This document shows positions 15,990 through 25,283 of a DNA stretch of 64,000 nt, one piece after another (the first letter of the stretch is position 1; the number at the start of each line of letters is the position of its first letter). The notes below the pieces were generated by a model that did no database searches, was not told the DNA's origin, and saw only the letters and a list, made by a program, of their open reading frames with translations. The translations under genes were made by a program, and so were the position numbers. This DNA is from Acidobacteriota bacterium (lineage in GTDB: Bacteria > Acidobacteriota > Terriglobia > Terriglobales > Acidobacteriaceae). Where the stretch lies: positions 59,965 to 123,964 of the forward strand of contig PJLO01000005.1 in NCBI GenBank assembly GCA_003010405.1. The letters run 5' to 3'.

Positions 15990-17081
15990 ATGTCTGAGAT
16001 CAGAAAAATCGGTATCTGCACTGGTGGAGGAGACTGTCCCGGTCTCAACGCAGTCATCCGCGCCGTGGTAAAAACAGCCATTCTCAAATACCGTTTTGAG
16101 GTCATCGGTATCCACGATGGCTTTGACGGTCTCATCTGGCCGGAAAAAAGTCATTCCTTGACCCTCGAAGATGTAAGCGGAATTCTGCCCCGTGGCGGCA
16201 CCATCCTTGGTACCACGAATCGCGGCAACCCGTTCGCTTATTGCGTCAACGATTGTGAGCAGGAGAAAGTCCATGACTATTCTGACAAGGTCGTCCAGAA
16301 CGCCAGAACCATGGGGCTCGACGCTCTAATCGTCGTCGGCGGTGATGGCACCCAAAAAATCGGTCTCGAGCTGGGCCAGAAGGGCCTTCCGGTCGTAGGC
16401 GTTCCAAAGACCATCGATAACGACCTTTCGGCCACCGACGTGACCTTCGGCTTTGATTCTGCTATCCACGTCGCCACCGATGCCATTGACCGCATCCACA
16501 CCACTGCCGAAGCGCATCACCGCGTCATGATCGTGGAAGTGATGGGACGCGATGCGGGCTGGATTGCCCTTCACGCCGGGATTGCCGGTGGGGCGCACGT
16601 AGTTTTGATTCCGGAGATCCCCTTCACCATCGCTAGTGTCTGCTCCTTCATCAACCAGCGCCATATCTTCGGAAAGAAATTCACAATCATTTCCCTGGCC
16701 GAAGGCGTGAAGATTCCCGATGAGATACGCAGGGACTGTATCCAGCGCTATGGCTCGATTCCCAAGGAAATCAGCGTCGGCAGCCTGATCGGCGAAGCCA
16801 TCGGGCAGTGTGCCAGGAAGGAAGTGCGCGTCACGGTTCTCGGCCATACTCAGCGCGGAGGATCGCCCTCACCTGCTGACCGGATACTCAGCACCCGCTT
16901 CGGCGTTGCCGTCGTCGACCTCATTGCCCAGCACGGCTTCTTGAAGATGGTGGCCCTCAGAGGCGACAAGGTCGTCTTCGTCGATATCGCCGACGCCATC
17001 GGAAAGGCGAAAGCCGTCGATCCCCAAGGCGAGCTGGTCAACGCCGCCCGCGCCATTGGAATCCACTTCGGAGAAGAGTAG
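15990..17081 (+). CDS. pfkA: 6-phosphofructokinase
   Basis: 363 residues from the ATG at 15990 (MSEIRKIGIC); the longer open frame from 15903 adds unconserved residues. It phosphorylates fructose-6-phosphate in glycolysis. Landmarks are GGGDCPGLN at the N-terminus, GGDGT with Gly120, PKTIDND with Lys140 and the catalytic Asp143, and MGRDAGW. In this family Gly at the first position favours ATP, while Asp there marks pyrophosphate-dependent enzymes. Gly together with Lys at the second position is known from the ATP-using group III enzymes of plants and trypanosomatids. So ATP use is expected, but the Lys leaves some doubt. A strong terminator follows. Confidence 0.92.
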   Translation: MSEIRKIGICTGGGDCPGLNAVIRAVVKTAILKYRFEVIGIHDGFDGLIWPEKSHSLTLEDVSGILPRGGTILGTTNRGNPFAYCVNDCEQEKVHDYSDKVVQNARTMGLDALIVVGGDGTQKIGLELGQKGLPVVGVPKTIDNDLSATDVTFGFDSAIHVATDAIDRIHTTAEAHHRVMIVEVMGRDAGWIALHAGIAGGAHVVLIPEIPFTIASVCSFINQRHIFGKKFTIISLAEGVKIPDEIRRDCIQRYGSIPKEISVGSLIGEAIGQCARKEVRVTVLGHTQRGGSPSPADRILSTRFGVAVVDLIAQHGFLKMVALRGDKVVFVDIADAIGKAKAVDPQGELVNAARAIGIHFGEE

Positions 17082-17121
17082 CTTATTTTGCTTCGTTCGA
17101 TTCGGAGAGCGGCGGGAAGAA

Positions 17122-17162
17122 AGCCCCAGAGTCAGAATTCCAACTCTGGGGCTCGGGTTTCT
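17122..17162 (+). terminator. rho-independent terminator
   Basis: AGCCCCAGAGT (17122-17132) pairs with ACTCTGGGGCT (17143-17153), followed by CGGGTTTCTT. It lies between pfkA and the convergent psiE-like gene. Confidence 0.8.
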
Positions 17163-17219
17163 TGATCTTACAAGAGAACATCCAGCTAATCCCGAAGAGC
17201 CGGTCCCGGAGGATTGGTA

Positions 17220-17735
17220 TTAGTGCGGATCGGGACTCGAAACGTTCGCCTCCGCAGGAGCCGGCTTGGATTGTTTATGGAACGCAATCAATGATGCCAC
17301 CAGAACCAGCACCAGTACGGTCAGCATCGCCAATTCAACAACGAAGCGGTGAAAAACAGCATCGCTGGCCTCGGGGAGGTGCGCAGTTTCCGCGGTGATG
17401 ACAAGTATTCTCCGGATGATCGCGATGAGCGCAACTACCATAAATGGTTCGGCAACCACCCTGTGTTCGCGAAATGAGACCTGAACCGTATACAGCAGCT
17501 CAACAAAAACGAGGATCAGCAGGACTTGATCGAGCAGCCCAATAAACTGTGCTCCCAGCGCATGGCTGAATGCGGCGGCGAAGAAGGTCTTGAATCCTGC
17601 GCCTAACAGCGAGAACGCAGAGATCGCCAGAAGAACACCAAGACCGACATAGACAAGATCTTCAACGACAGACAATATCCGAACAACCGTCTGACGCGCG
17701 AGCGGCATTTGCTGAGTCTCTCCCATGGGCTTCAA
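17220..17735 (-). CDS. psiE: PsiE-family membrane protein
   Basis: 171 residues with four membrane helices in the PsiE pattern: VYVGLGVLLAISAFSLLGAG, then LLDQVLLILVFVELLYTV, FMVVALIAIIRRILVIT, and LAMLTVLVLVLVASLIAF. The conserved VQVSFREHRVVAEPFMVVALIAIIRR stretch between helices 2 and 3 is diagnostic. PsiE was named as phosphate-starvation inducible in E. coli; its molecular role is unknown. The ATG at 17735 gives MKPMGETQQM; a start at the internal Met10 is also possible. It is convergent with pfkA. Confidence 0.8.
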   Translation of the reverse strand: MKPMGETQQMPLARQTVVRILSVVEDLVYVGLGVLLAISAFSLLGAGFKTFFAAAFSHALGAQFIGLLDQVLLILVFVELLYTVQVSFREHRVVAEPFMVVALIAIIRRILVITAETAHLPEASDAVFHRFVVELAMLTVLVLVLVASLIAFHKQSKPAPAEANVSSPDPH

Positions 17736-17969
17736 GAATACCTTACTGTGAGAACGACATTAGAAAAGAAACAGTTACTCGCGCAGTGCTTACCCAGGTA
17801 GTAAACGGCCTTAGCCAGCCCAGGCATTTTACTGATGTGCAACCCTACCCCGCTTAGTCATTAGCGACACGATAAACAGTTTCTCTGCTTGGGCGGCGTG
17901 GGTTATAGTGAAGATTCATTCAGAGGGAAGCCTTTGCGCCGCCTGAGACATTCTTTTCGCCCGCTCCCG

Positions 17970-19220
17970 ATGCGTTTGTTCTTTCATCTTGCGATTCTGC
18001 TTGCGCTGGTCTTTGCCCTCTCGTGCAAGCACCGTGGTCCGGTCATGGGCGGCGAGACCATGTATGTCTCCGCTCCACAGGCTAGTCTTCGCGACCATGT
18101 TGCCGCCGTTTATAACCGTGTAGGCACTGTAAAGAACGGTGATCGCGTCGAGGTCCTGGAGCGCCAGAAGCGCTTTGTTCGGGTGCGTACAGCCCAGAAA
18201 GTAGAGGGCTGGATCGAGCTGCGCGCGCTTGTCCCCGAAGAGACTTTCGAGCAGTTCCAGCGCTTGGCCAAGGACAATCACAACACGTCAGTCGTGGCCC
18301 ACGGCGCCACTCGGGTTGAGTTAAACATGCACGTCACTCCGGGGCGCGAAACCGAAACGCTTTATCAACTTCCTGAAAACACCAAGGTGGAGATGCTCAA
18401 GCGCGCCAGCACCGAGCGTGCCACTCCCGAAGAAATCGCCGCAAAGAAAAGGGCCTTTTTCGCCAAAGCGGTGGGCGAATCAGTCAAGCCAAGACCAAAG
18501 AGAAAGCCAGTTCCGCGTCCCGCGCCAGTACAAGCTCCCGCGCTCAACCCCGTTGCCCAAGAGGCTCCGGCCGCAACTCAGCCCACGACGCAATCGGCAG
18601 ATCAGCCTGCAATGCCCTCCTCCAACCCTGCGCCTCAGCAAGAGCCTCAACCGAAGCCAATGGATGATTGGTGGCTCGTGCGAGATCAGCAGGGACACGT
18701 AGGCTGGGTGCTCGCTCGCATGGTCGATATCGATATTCCTCTTAAGGTCGCGCAGTATGCCGAGGGCCAGCGCATCCAGGGAGCGTTCGTGCTCAACACC
18801 GTGCAGGACGAGGAGAAGGGAGCGGTCCAGCAGTTCCTGGTGCTGCTGAACGCGAACAAAGACGGCATTCCCTACGACTTCAACCAGATCAGGGTCTTCG
18901 TTTGGAATTTGAAGAAGCATCGTTACGAGACCGCTTACCGCGAACACTACATAATGGGATATTTTCCGGCCAAGGTTTCCAACGAAGATTTCGGCCGGGA
19001 AGGATGGATGCCGGTCTTTACCATTCGCAAGCAGAACGTGGACGGCTCAATCACCGAGCGCAAGTATCGCCTGATCGGCAACGTAGTCCGGCAGGTGCTC
19101 GCCCCCGGCGAACAGCTGCCGCAAGCCGCGCATTCACCGGACGAGCCGAAGAAGGATGCCTCAGGGGAAAAGAATTCCGCACCGGGCAAGGCCAGTACAC
19201 ATCGCAAGAACAAGCGTTAA
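17970..19220 (+). CDS. SH3-domain lipoprotein, unknown
   Basis: 416 residues from the ATG at 17970 (MRLFFHLAILLAL); the open frame from 17889 adds an unlikely basic stretch. The signal peptide ends in FALSC, a lipobox-like motif, so it is probably a lipoprotein. An SH3-type domain follows (about residues 30-95, YVSAPQASLRDHVAAVYNRV then VEVLERQKRFVRVRT and VEGWIELRAL). A second SH3-like half (WWLVRDQQGHVGWVLARMVD) comes after a long Pro/Gln-rich linker. The C-terminal region (IPLKVAQYAEGQRIQGAFVL...) is a conserved beta-rich domain I cannot name. It is likely a periplasmic or cell-wall-associated protein. A strong terminator follows. Confidence 0.75.
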   Translation: MRLFFHLAILLALVFALSCKHRGPVMGGETMYVSAPQASLRDHVAAVYNRVGTVKNGDRVEVLERQKRFVRVRTAQKVEGWIELRALVPEETFEQFQRLAKDNHNTSVVAHGATRVELNMHVTPGRETETLYQLPENTKVEMLKRASTERATPEEIAAKKRAFFAKAVGESVKPRPKRKPVPRPAPVQAPALNPVAQEAPAATQPTTQSADQPAMPSSNPAPQQEPQPKPMDDWWLVRDQQGHVGWVLARMVDIDIPLKVAQYAEGQRIQGAFVLNTVQDEEKGAVQQFLVLLNANKDGIPYDFNQIRVFVWNLKKHRYETAYREHYIMGYFPAKVSNEDFGREGWMPVFTIRKQNVDGSITERKYRLIGNVVRQVLAPGEQLPQAAHSPDEPKKDASGEKNSAPGKASTHRKNKR

Positions 19221-19226
19221 GGATCC

Positions 19227-19266
19227 GAACTGCTGAATCAATTCAAGATTCAGCAGTTCGTTTTTA
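19227..19266 (+). terminator. rho-independent terminator
   Basis: GAACTGCTGAATC (19227-19239) pairs perfectly with GATTCAGCAGTTC (19247-19259), then GTTTTTA. Confidence 0.88.
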
Positions 19267-19327
19267 GGGCAAACCATCCCCACAGGGCCAAATCGAATCC
19301 AACTGCTTAAAGGCGGAGGTGTGCGAT

Positions 19328-19552
19328 ATGGCCGAGAAGATTAAGAAGCTGGACCTCCAAAGGGATTACAAGAAATATTTGTACTTCATTGATGGTCAGG
19401 GAAATGTTTGCCATAAGCCGAAAAAGGGGGAAGGTGAATCCAAGATACTGATTGAGCACGCGGTAGAGCGCGAAAGTGGGTATCTCTACTTCATTGACAA
19501 GGAGGGCGATATATCGCGCTCACCTCGCGGCCAAAAGAAAAGAGCGGCATAA
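19328..19552 (+). CDS. small two-repeat protein, unknown
   Basis: 74 residues from the ATG at 19328, preceded by GGCGGAGG at a good distance. It contains two related halves: KYLYFIDGQGNVCHKPKKG and GYLYFIDKEGDISRSPRGQ. Each is a short beta-hairpin-like unit of about 20 residues, the first with one Cys. Lysine-rich ends suggest nucleic-acid or anionic surface contact, but this is a guess. No family is assigned. It stands between a terminator and the phosphoribosyltransferase-like gene. Confidence 0.7.
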   Translation: MAEKIKKLDLQRDYKKYLYFIDGQGNVCHKPKKGEGESKILIEHAVERESGYLYFIDKEGDISRSPRGQKKRAA

Positions 19553-19589
19553 TGCCCCTTCCGGATTGCAGGCCGTCCCCTGATGCACC

Positions 19590-21302
19590 ATGAACAGTTC
19601 GGGCTGGGACATGTACGTCTTCCGCGATGGGAAGCGGACGGTAAGCGGGGCAGAGCTGGTTTCATCACTGCTCAGTGCGTTGGGCCGGTGGTTGATCGCT
19701 CCAGAGCAGGAGAAGGAGGATCGTGCGCTCGAGGCGCTGATCGCGGCCGGAGAACTTGAATGCGCGATGTTGGATGGCGGGAGCAATCGGCTCTCCAGCC
19801 TGCATGCCTGTAACGTGGCTTCGGAAATCACCGAGGTTCTCGCGCGTGCTCTCCTCACGGAGCAGAGAGACTTACTTTCATCCATAATTCAAAAAGCAGA
19901 GCATATTGCTCCGGCGGCAACTTACGAGGTTGCTGTGCAGGAGGGATTCGCCTATTATGCGCTGCATCCTCGCAAAATCGCTATGCTGCTTGATGAATTG
20001 GAAGTGCAGCGCCCGATGGCGGTAATAGGGATTCGCAGCATCGGTGTAACGCTGAGTGCGGTCGCCTGCGCCTCGCTTCGTCTGCGCGGTATCTTGTGCC
20101 GCCGGATCACCGTCCGTCCGACAGGACACCCCTATGATCGCAGTCTGGAGATCACGCCGGAGTTACGCGAGTGGATTGAAGGCTCGCGTGATGCCGGGTT
20201 TCTGATTGTGGACGAAGGGCCAGGCATCAGCGGATCTTCCTTTCTGGCCGTTGCCGAAGCGCTGGTCAAATGTGGCGTGCGGGAGCAGCGAATTCACATG
20301 ATAGGAAGCCGCGCCGTTGAGCCTGCGGCCTTGCGCGCCCCGAACGCGGCCGAGCGGTGGACGCGGTATCACTTTCACGTTTTGCAGAATGCGCCGCTGC
20401 CTCCGGCGGGAGCAGGCGAAGGCTTTAAGGGAAACGGAAGGCTCTGGCGCGAGTACTTCCCGTGCGAAGAAAGCAGTATGCCCGCATCATGGACGTTGTT
20501 GGAGCGGGCCAAGTTCTTATCTGACGATGGTCTAAGCATTTTTAAGTTCGAGGGCTTTGGCCACTACGGCGAGGCAATCGGAGCAAGAGCGAAGTTGCTG
20601 GCGTCGTCGTTTTTTTCGCCACCTTATCTGGGCAATCACCGCGGCTTTGGACAATACGAGTTGGTCCCCGGGCGCTTGTTGACCTTGCGTGATCGCTCGC
20701 CTGAGTTACTGGAGCGAATGGCCGATTATGTTGCGTTGCGTTCCAATGCTTTTGCGAGCAAGATACCTCAAACTCCTGAACTTGAAAGGATGTTGCGCTG
20801 GAACTGGCAAGTCGAATTCGGCGAGGAACTCTCCATCAAAGAGACGCAGCTGCGCGCGGAGCGGGTGGCCGTGTGCGATGCGCGCATGATGCCGCACGAC
20901 TGGCTATGCACCACTGGCGGAACGCTGCTGAAGCTGGACGCGGGCATCCACGGCGACGATCATTTCTTTCCTGGGCCGTGCGACGTGGCGTGGGACGTGG
21001 CGGGAGCGATCGTGGAATGGGAGATGAGGGGAGAGGAGCGCGACCGCTTCATTCGCGAGTACGAAGCGCGCTCGGGTGATGCAATTGCAAAAAGGCTTGC
21101 GCCCTACCTGCTGGCCTACTCGACCTTTCGCCTCGGCTGGTCAAAGATGGCTGCGCTGGCTATGCAAGGTCAGCCTGACGAGGCGCTGCTGGAGAGGGAT
21201 TACCAGAGATATCGAGCTGTTGCGTTGCGGTTGCGCCACCAGCAAAACATTGAGCGCGGCCGGAGGTCCGCAGACCCGGATTCCTCTCTCCGTTCGGCGT
21301 GA
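19590..21302 (+). CDS. phosphoribosyltransferase-like protein with C-terminal kinase-like region
   Basis: 570 residues. The middle (about 135-260) looks like a type I phosphoribosyltransferase: VIGIRSIGVTLSAVACASLR, then VRPTGHPYDRSL, and the PRPP-loop-like FLIVDEGPGISGSSFLAVAEAL. The C-terminal third contains LLKLDAGIHGDDHFFPGPCD followed by VAWDVAGAIVEWEM. This recalls the catalytic and metal-binding end of aminoglycoside-phosphotransferase-like kinases, with the usual HGDLH replaced by PHDWL. I cannot name the substrate. No neighbour helps: the flanking DegT aminotransferase is convergent. The start is uncertain, with no clear ribosome-binding site; Met8 at 19611 is an alternative. Confidence 0.65.
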   Translation: MNSSGWDMYVFRDGKRTVSGAELVSSLLSALGRWLIAPEQEKEDRALEALIAAGELECAMLDGGSNRLSSLHACNVASEITEVLARALLTEQRDLLSSIIQKAEHIAPAATYEVAVQEGFAYYALHPRKIAMLLDELEVQRPMAVIGIRSIGVTLSAVACASLRLRGILCRRITVRPTGHPYDRSLEITPELREWIEGSRDAGFLIVDEGPGISGSSFLAVAEALVKCGVREQRIHMIGSRAVEPAALRAPNAAERWTRYHFHVLQNAPLPPAGAGEGFKGNGRLWREYFPCEESSMPASWTLLERAKFLSDDGLSIFKFEGFGHYGEAIGARAKLLASSFFSPPYLGNHRGFGQYELVPGRLLTLRDRSPELLERMADYVALRSNAFASKIPQTPELERMLRWNWQVEFGEELSIKETQLRAERVAVCDARMMPHDWLCTTGGTLLKLDAGIHGDDHFFPGPCDVAWDVAGAIVEWEMRGEERDRFIREYEARSGDAIAKRLAPYLLAYSTFRLGWSKMAALAMQGQPDEALLERDYQRYRAVALRLRHQQNIERGRRSADPDSSLRSA

Positions 21303-21308
21303 TTCCTT

Positions 21309-22502
21309 CTATTTTGAATAAAACTCCGAGATAGCTTTGACGACCTGCTGTTGCTCTGCTTCCATAAGTTCAGGGAAGATGGGCAGGGCAAGCACCTCGG
21401 CACACGCGCGCTCGGCTTCAGGAAAATCGCCGGGGCGGTAGCCTAGACCGGCAAAGCACTGTTGGAGATGGAGCGGAACAGGGTAGTAAATTTCGCAGCC
21501 GATCTTGTGCTCCTGCAGGAATTCGCGCAGTTGGTCGCGGCGATGAGCGCGGACCACATATTGATGGAAGATGTGCTTTGCCTCAGGCGCTGTGGCGGGC
21601 AGGGCCAGCGGACGCGACGCATCGACACTTGTCGATGTTCCACGGGCATTCGTCAGTCCAGCCTGCCGCAGGAGATGATCGTAAGCTGCAGCGAGCTCGC
21701 GGCGGCGCTGGTTCCACTGCTCTATGTAGCGCAGCTTTATACAGAGCACCGCTCCCTGGATGGCATCCATGCGGGCATTCCAGCCGATTTCCTCGTGGTA
21801 GTAGCGGCGGGCCGCGCCGTGGTTACGCAGGCGCTTCATGTGCTCACCAACGTCGAGATCCGTGGTAGTTGCAGCTCCGGCGTCGCCAAATGCGCTGAGG
21901 TTCTTGGTTGGATAGAAGCTAAAGGCTGCGCTGCGGCCAAAAGTTCCGGCGTGACGCCCTTTCCAGGTGGCTCCGAAAGCCTGAGCAGCATCTTCCACAA
22001 TGACGATTTTGTGAGCGACGGCGATTGCCTCAAAGGCATCCGCATCCACACACTGACCGTAAAGATGTACGGGCATGATGCCTTTGAGATTTGCCGGATG
22101 TTGGTTCTCAATTGCCTGCTCGACCGCGTGTGGCGAGAGATTGAAAGTCGCCGGGTCGATATCCGCGAAAACGGGGCGGGCACCGCAACGCACGATGGAA
22201 CTGGCCGATGCAAAGAAGGTAAAAGGCGTGGTGATGAAGCTGTCGCCCGCACTGACACCGGCCCCGGCGAGGGCAAGCCATAACGCATCCGTTCCCGAAG
22301 AGCAACCGACCGTGAAAGCAGCACCAATGAATGCTGAAGCTTCGCGCTCGAATGCAGCAACTTCCTCGCCCAACACCAATGACTGTGACTCGCAGACACG
22401 GTCTATGGCGGCACGCACCTGCTCACGAATGGTGGCATACTGGCGCTTAAGGTCGAGCATGGGAACGGGCGTAGCTTGTGCCGCGGAAGAAGGAATCGTC
22501 AT
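21309..22502 (-). CDS. DegT/DnrJ/EryC1/StrS-family aminotransferase
   Basis: 397 residues from the ATG at 22502 (MTIPSSAAQA); the frame is open to 22535. This PLP-dependent sugar aminotransferase family installs amino groups on keto-sugar nucleotides for surface polysaccharides or antibiotics. The PLP lysine is Lys200 in SFYPTKNLSAFGDAGA; Asp171 in VEDAAQAFGA contacts the pyridine nitrogen; the GCSSGTDALWLAL loop holds the phosphate; and NARMDAIQGA with IYYPVPLHLQ lines the active site. No other nucleotide-sugar genes are nearby, so its pathway is unclear. It ends 6 bp from the convergent gene at 19590-21302, with no visible terminator between them. Confidence 0.9.
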   Translation of the reverse strand: MTIPSSAAQATPVPMLDLKRQYATIREQVRAAIDRVCESQSLVLGEEVAAFEREASAFIGAAFTVGCSSGTDALWLALAGAGVSAGDSFITTPFTFFASASSIVRCGARPVFADIDPATFNLSPHAVEQAIENQHPANLKGIMPVHLYGQCVDADAFEAIAVAHKIVIVEDAAQAFGATWKGRHAGTFGRSAAFSFYPTKNLSAFGDAGAATTTDLDVGEHMKRLRNHGAARRYYHEEIGWNARMDAIQGAVLCIKLRYIEQWNQRRRELAAAYDHLLRQAGLTNARGTSTSVDASRPLALPATAPEAKHIFHQYVVRAHRRDQLREFLQEHKIGCEIYYPVPLHLQQCFAGLGYRPGDFPEAERACAEVLALPIFPELMEAEQQQVVKAISEFYSK

Positions 22503-22665
22503 GAAGGGGGTTCCACTCCGGAAGAGCCGGGCCAAGGCGATTCTAACATTCTCGCAATACGCGGTAGTGTAGGCAGTTTGTGAGTATCATCGCAGTATCT
22601 CGTGATATGAAGATCCAGAATGCTGGATGGTATTCCGTGAATGAGTTCTGCTCGATGAGGAGAGT

Positions 22666-25023
22666 TTGGCGACTGCAGACCAGAGCGTGATTGGAACGGT
22701 ACGGGGCCAAAACCCGGCTGCGCGGCTGAAGATGACGATTCGAGGCGCGGTGCAGGGCGTGGGCTTTCGTCCGTTTGTCTATCGCCTGGCGGTGGAACTG
22801 GAACTGAATGGCTGGGTCAACAATACTGCCCGAGGCGTTTTTGTTGAAGTGGAGGGCGCGCGGGAAAAGCTCGATCAGTTTCTGTTGCGGGTGGAGCGAG
22901 AGAAGCCCGCAATTTCATTTATCCAAAGTTTGGAAAGCAGCTTCGTCGATCCAGTCGGTTATACCGGCTTCGAGATTCGCAGGAGCGAGGGCGGAGAGAA
23001 GACCGCGCTGGTGCTGCCGGACATTGCAATCTGCCCGGAGTGTCTGCGCGAAATTTTCGATCCGGCGAATCGGCGCTTCCGGTATCCGTTTACCAACTGC
23101 ACCAACTGCGGGCCTCGCTACACGATCATCGAGTCGCTGCCTTATGACAGGCCGCGCACGACGATGAAGAGATTCACGATGTGCCCTGAGTGTGCGCGCG
23201 AGTATGGCGATCCTTCCAACCGCAGGTTTCACGCGCAGCCCAACGCATGTCCTGAATGCGGACCGCAACTGCAACTCTGGAGCATAGCGGGCGCGGTGCT
23301 GGCGTGGCGTGGTGCGGCGTTGGAAGAGGCCGCCGAAGCGATCCGACAGGGCAAGATTGTGGGCGTAAAGGGACTGGGTGGATTCCACCTGATGGCCGAT
23401 GCGCGCAATGAAGAAGCGGTGCGAAGGCTGCGCGAACGCAAGCATCGCGAGGAGAAACCGCTGGCGCTGATGTATCCGGCAGTGGAAGATGTGCGGCAGG
23501 ATTGCGAACTGACGCCGCTGGAAGAACGCTTGTTGCGATCGCCTGAGTCTCCGATTGTGCTCGTGAAGCGCAAGGAGTCCGGTTCGTCATCTCTCGCCCT
23601 TTCCGTCGCTCCGGGAAATCCAATGCTGGGCGTAATGCTCCCATACACGCCTCTGCATCATTTGCTGATGCGGGAGTTGGGCTTTGCAGTGATCGCAACG
23701 AGCGGGAACATTAGCGACGAGACTATCTGCACAGATGAGCTGGAGGCGCTCGACAGGCTGCGCGAAATTGCGGACGTGCTGCTGGTGCATGACCGCCCGA
23801 TACTGCGTCATGTGGATGATTCAATTGTGCGCGTGATGGCCGGACGCGAGATGGTGATGCGCCGTGCCCGTGGCTTTGCACCATTGCCGGTACTGCTGGA
23901 AGAAGAAATGCCGACCGTGCTCGGCGTGGGCGCGCATCAGAAAAACACGGTCGCGCTCTCGGTGGGACGGCAGGTATTCGTGAGCCAGCACGTCGGCGAT
24001 CTGGAAACGGTACAGGCGAACAAAGCGTTCGAGCGCGTTGTAGAGAGTCTTGAAAGCCTCTATGAACTGAAACCGGAAACGGTGGCTTGCGACCTTCATC
24101 CGAACTATGTTTCGACGGAGTTTGCGCTTCGGGTTTGCGCGAATCCTGTGCGGGTGCAGCATCACTATGCACACGTGCTGGCCTGCATGGCGGAGAATGA
24201 AGTGAAGGTTCCAGCGCTTGGCGTTGCCTGGGATGGCAGTGGTTGGGGGCCGGATGGGACGGTGTGGGGCGGCGAGTTTTTGAAGATCGATGAATATGGA
24301 TACAGACGCGTTGCGCGGTTGAGCCCCATGCGGCTGGCGGGTAGCGAACGAGCAGTGCGCGAACCACGGCGCTGCGGATTAGCTGTGTTATTCGAGGCGC
24401 TGGGAGAAGAGATATTTGAGCGCGAGGAACTGAATCCGGTTCGCGCATTCTCCACGGCTGATCGGAAGATTGTTGCGGCTATGCTGAGACAAGGATTGAA
24501 CAGTCCGTGGACTTCGAGCGCGGGGCGGCTCTTCGATGCGGTGGCTTCACTGATTGGATTGCGCCAGATTTCGCGGTACGAAGGACAGGCGGCTATGGAG
24601 TTGGAGTGGTTGGCCGCGAAGAGCACAGAGAGTAGCGCATATGAGTTCGGCATCACCAGTCCCGCCGATGATGCGGCTCCGGCAGAGTTAGACTGGGCTC
24701 CCACGGCGCGCGGAATTTTGGATGATATCGGGCGAAGGAAGAAGCCGGAATCGATAGCGCGTAAATTTCACAACACGCTGGTGGAGATGATTGCCCGCAT
24801 CGTGAGCGAGCACGCGGGACTGCCCGTGGCGCTGAGCGGTGGATGCTTCCAGAACCGGCTGCTCACGGAATTGACGGTGGCGCGATTGCAGCGCGATGGC
24901 GTGAAGGTATATTGGCACCAGAGGGTTCCTCCGAACGATGGCGGCATCGCACTTGGACAGGTGGTAGCGGCGGCGCGGCAGTTGAGATTTGAAGAAAGCA
25001 CGAGGAAGCAGAAATGTGTTTAG
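22666..25023 (+). CDS. hypF: hydrogenase maturation carbamoyltransferase HypF
   Basis: 785 residues with all HypF domains in order. The acylphosphatase domain (about 24-112) carries RGAVQGVGFRPFVYRLA. Two CxxC zinc fingers follow (CPECLREIFD...CTNCGP and CPECAREYGD...CPECGP). Next is a YrdC-like adenylation domain (KIVGVKGLGGFHLM, CELTPLEERLL). The C-terminal Kae1/TobZ-like carbamoyltransferase has VRVQHHYAHVLA and SGGCFQNRLL. HypF makes the carbamoyl group that becomes the CN ligands of the [NiFe] site. The TTG at 22666 is used because AGGAG lies at 22658-22662; spacing is short, and the ATG at 22729 is an alternative. It heads hypF-C-D-E and overlaps hypC. Confidence 0.95.
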   Translation: MATADQSVIGTVRGQNPAARLKMTIRGAVQGVGFRPFVYRLAVELELNGWVNNTARGVFVEVEGAREKLDQFLLRVEREKPAISFIQSLESSFVDPVGYTGFEIRRSEGGEKTALVLPDIAICPECLREIFDPANRRFRYPFTNCTNCGPRYTIIESLPYDRPRTTMKRFTMCPECAREYGDPSNRRFHAQPNACPECGPQLQLWSIAGAVLAWRGAALEEAAEAIRQGKIVGVKGLGGFHLMADARNEEAVRRLRERKHREEKPLALMYPAVEDVRQDCELTPLEERLLRSPESPIVLVKRKESGSSSLALSVAPGNPMLGVMLPYTPLHHLLMRELGFAVIATSGNISDETICTDELEALDRLREIADVLLVHDRPILRHVDDSIVRVMAGREMVMRRARGFAPLPVLLEEEMPTVLGVGAHQKNTVALSVGRQVFVSQHVGDLETVQANKAFERVVESLESLYELKPETVACDLHPNYVSTEFALRVCANPVRVQHHYAHVLACMAENEVKVPALGVAWDGSGWGPDGTVWGGEFLKIDEYGYRRVARLSPMRLAGSERAVREPRRCGLAVLFEALGEEIFEREELNPVRAFSTADRKIVAAMLRQGLNSPWTSSAGRLFDAVASLIGLRQISRYEGQAAMELEWLAAKSTESSAYEFGITSPADDAAPAELDWAPTARGILDDIGRRKKPESIARKFHNTLVEMIARIVSEHAGLPVALSGGCFQNRLLTELTVARLQRDGVKVYWHQRVPPNDGGIALGQVVAAARQLRFEESTRKQKCV

Positions 25024-25283
25024 CAGTGCCGGGGAAGATTGTCAGCATCAGCGGCGAGGATTTGGAACGGCAAGCCCGCGTGGATTTTGGCGGAGTGGTG
25101 AAAGAAGTGAATCTGGCTTACGTGCCGGAGGCAAAGGTTGACGATTACGTGATGGTGCACGTGGGCTTCGCCATCAGTGTGGTGGACGAGGAAGAGGCGG
25201 AGAAGGTTTTCGGGTACCTGAAAGAGATGGGCGAACTCGGGGAACTGGCAGAACCGAAGCCGGACACGGGAGCGAAGCAGTGA
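25014..25283 (+). CDS. hypC: hydrogenase maturation chaperone HypC
   Basis: 89 residues starting MCLAVPGKI, the defining HypC N-terminus. Cys2 holds the Fe(CN)2CO moiety with HypD and passes it to the HoxH precursor. It overlaps hypF by 10 bases and hypD by 4, so the genes are translationally coupled. The acidic C-terminal tail after YLKEMGEL is variable in the family. Two hydrogenase large subunits are encoded nearby; this single HypC may serve both, although dedicated chaperones are common elsewhere. Confidence 0.95.
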   Translation: MCLAVPGKIVSISGEDLERQARVDFGGVVKEVNLAYVPEAKVDDYVMVHVGFAISVVDEEEAEKVFGYLKEMGELGELAEPKPDTGAKQ

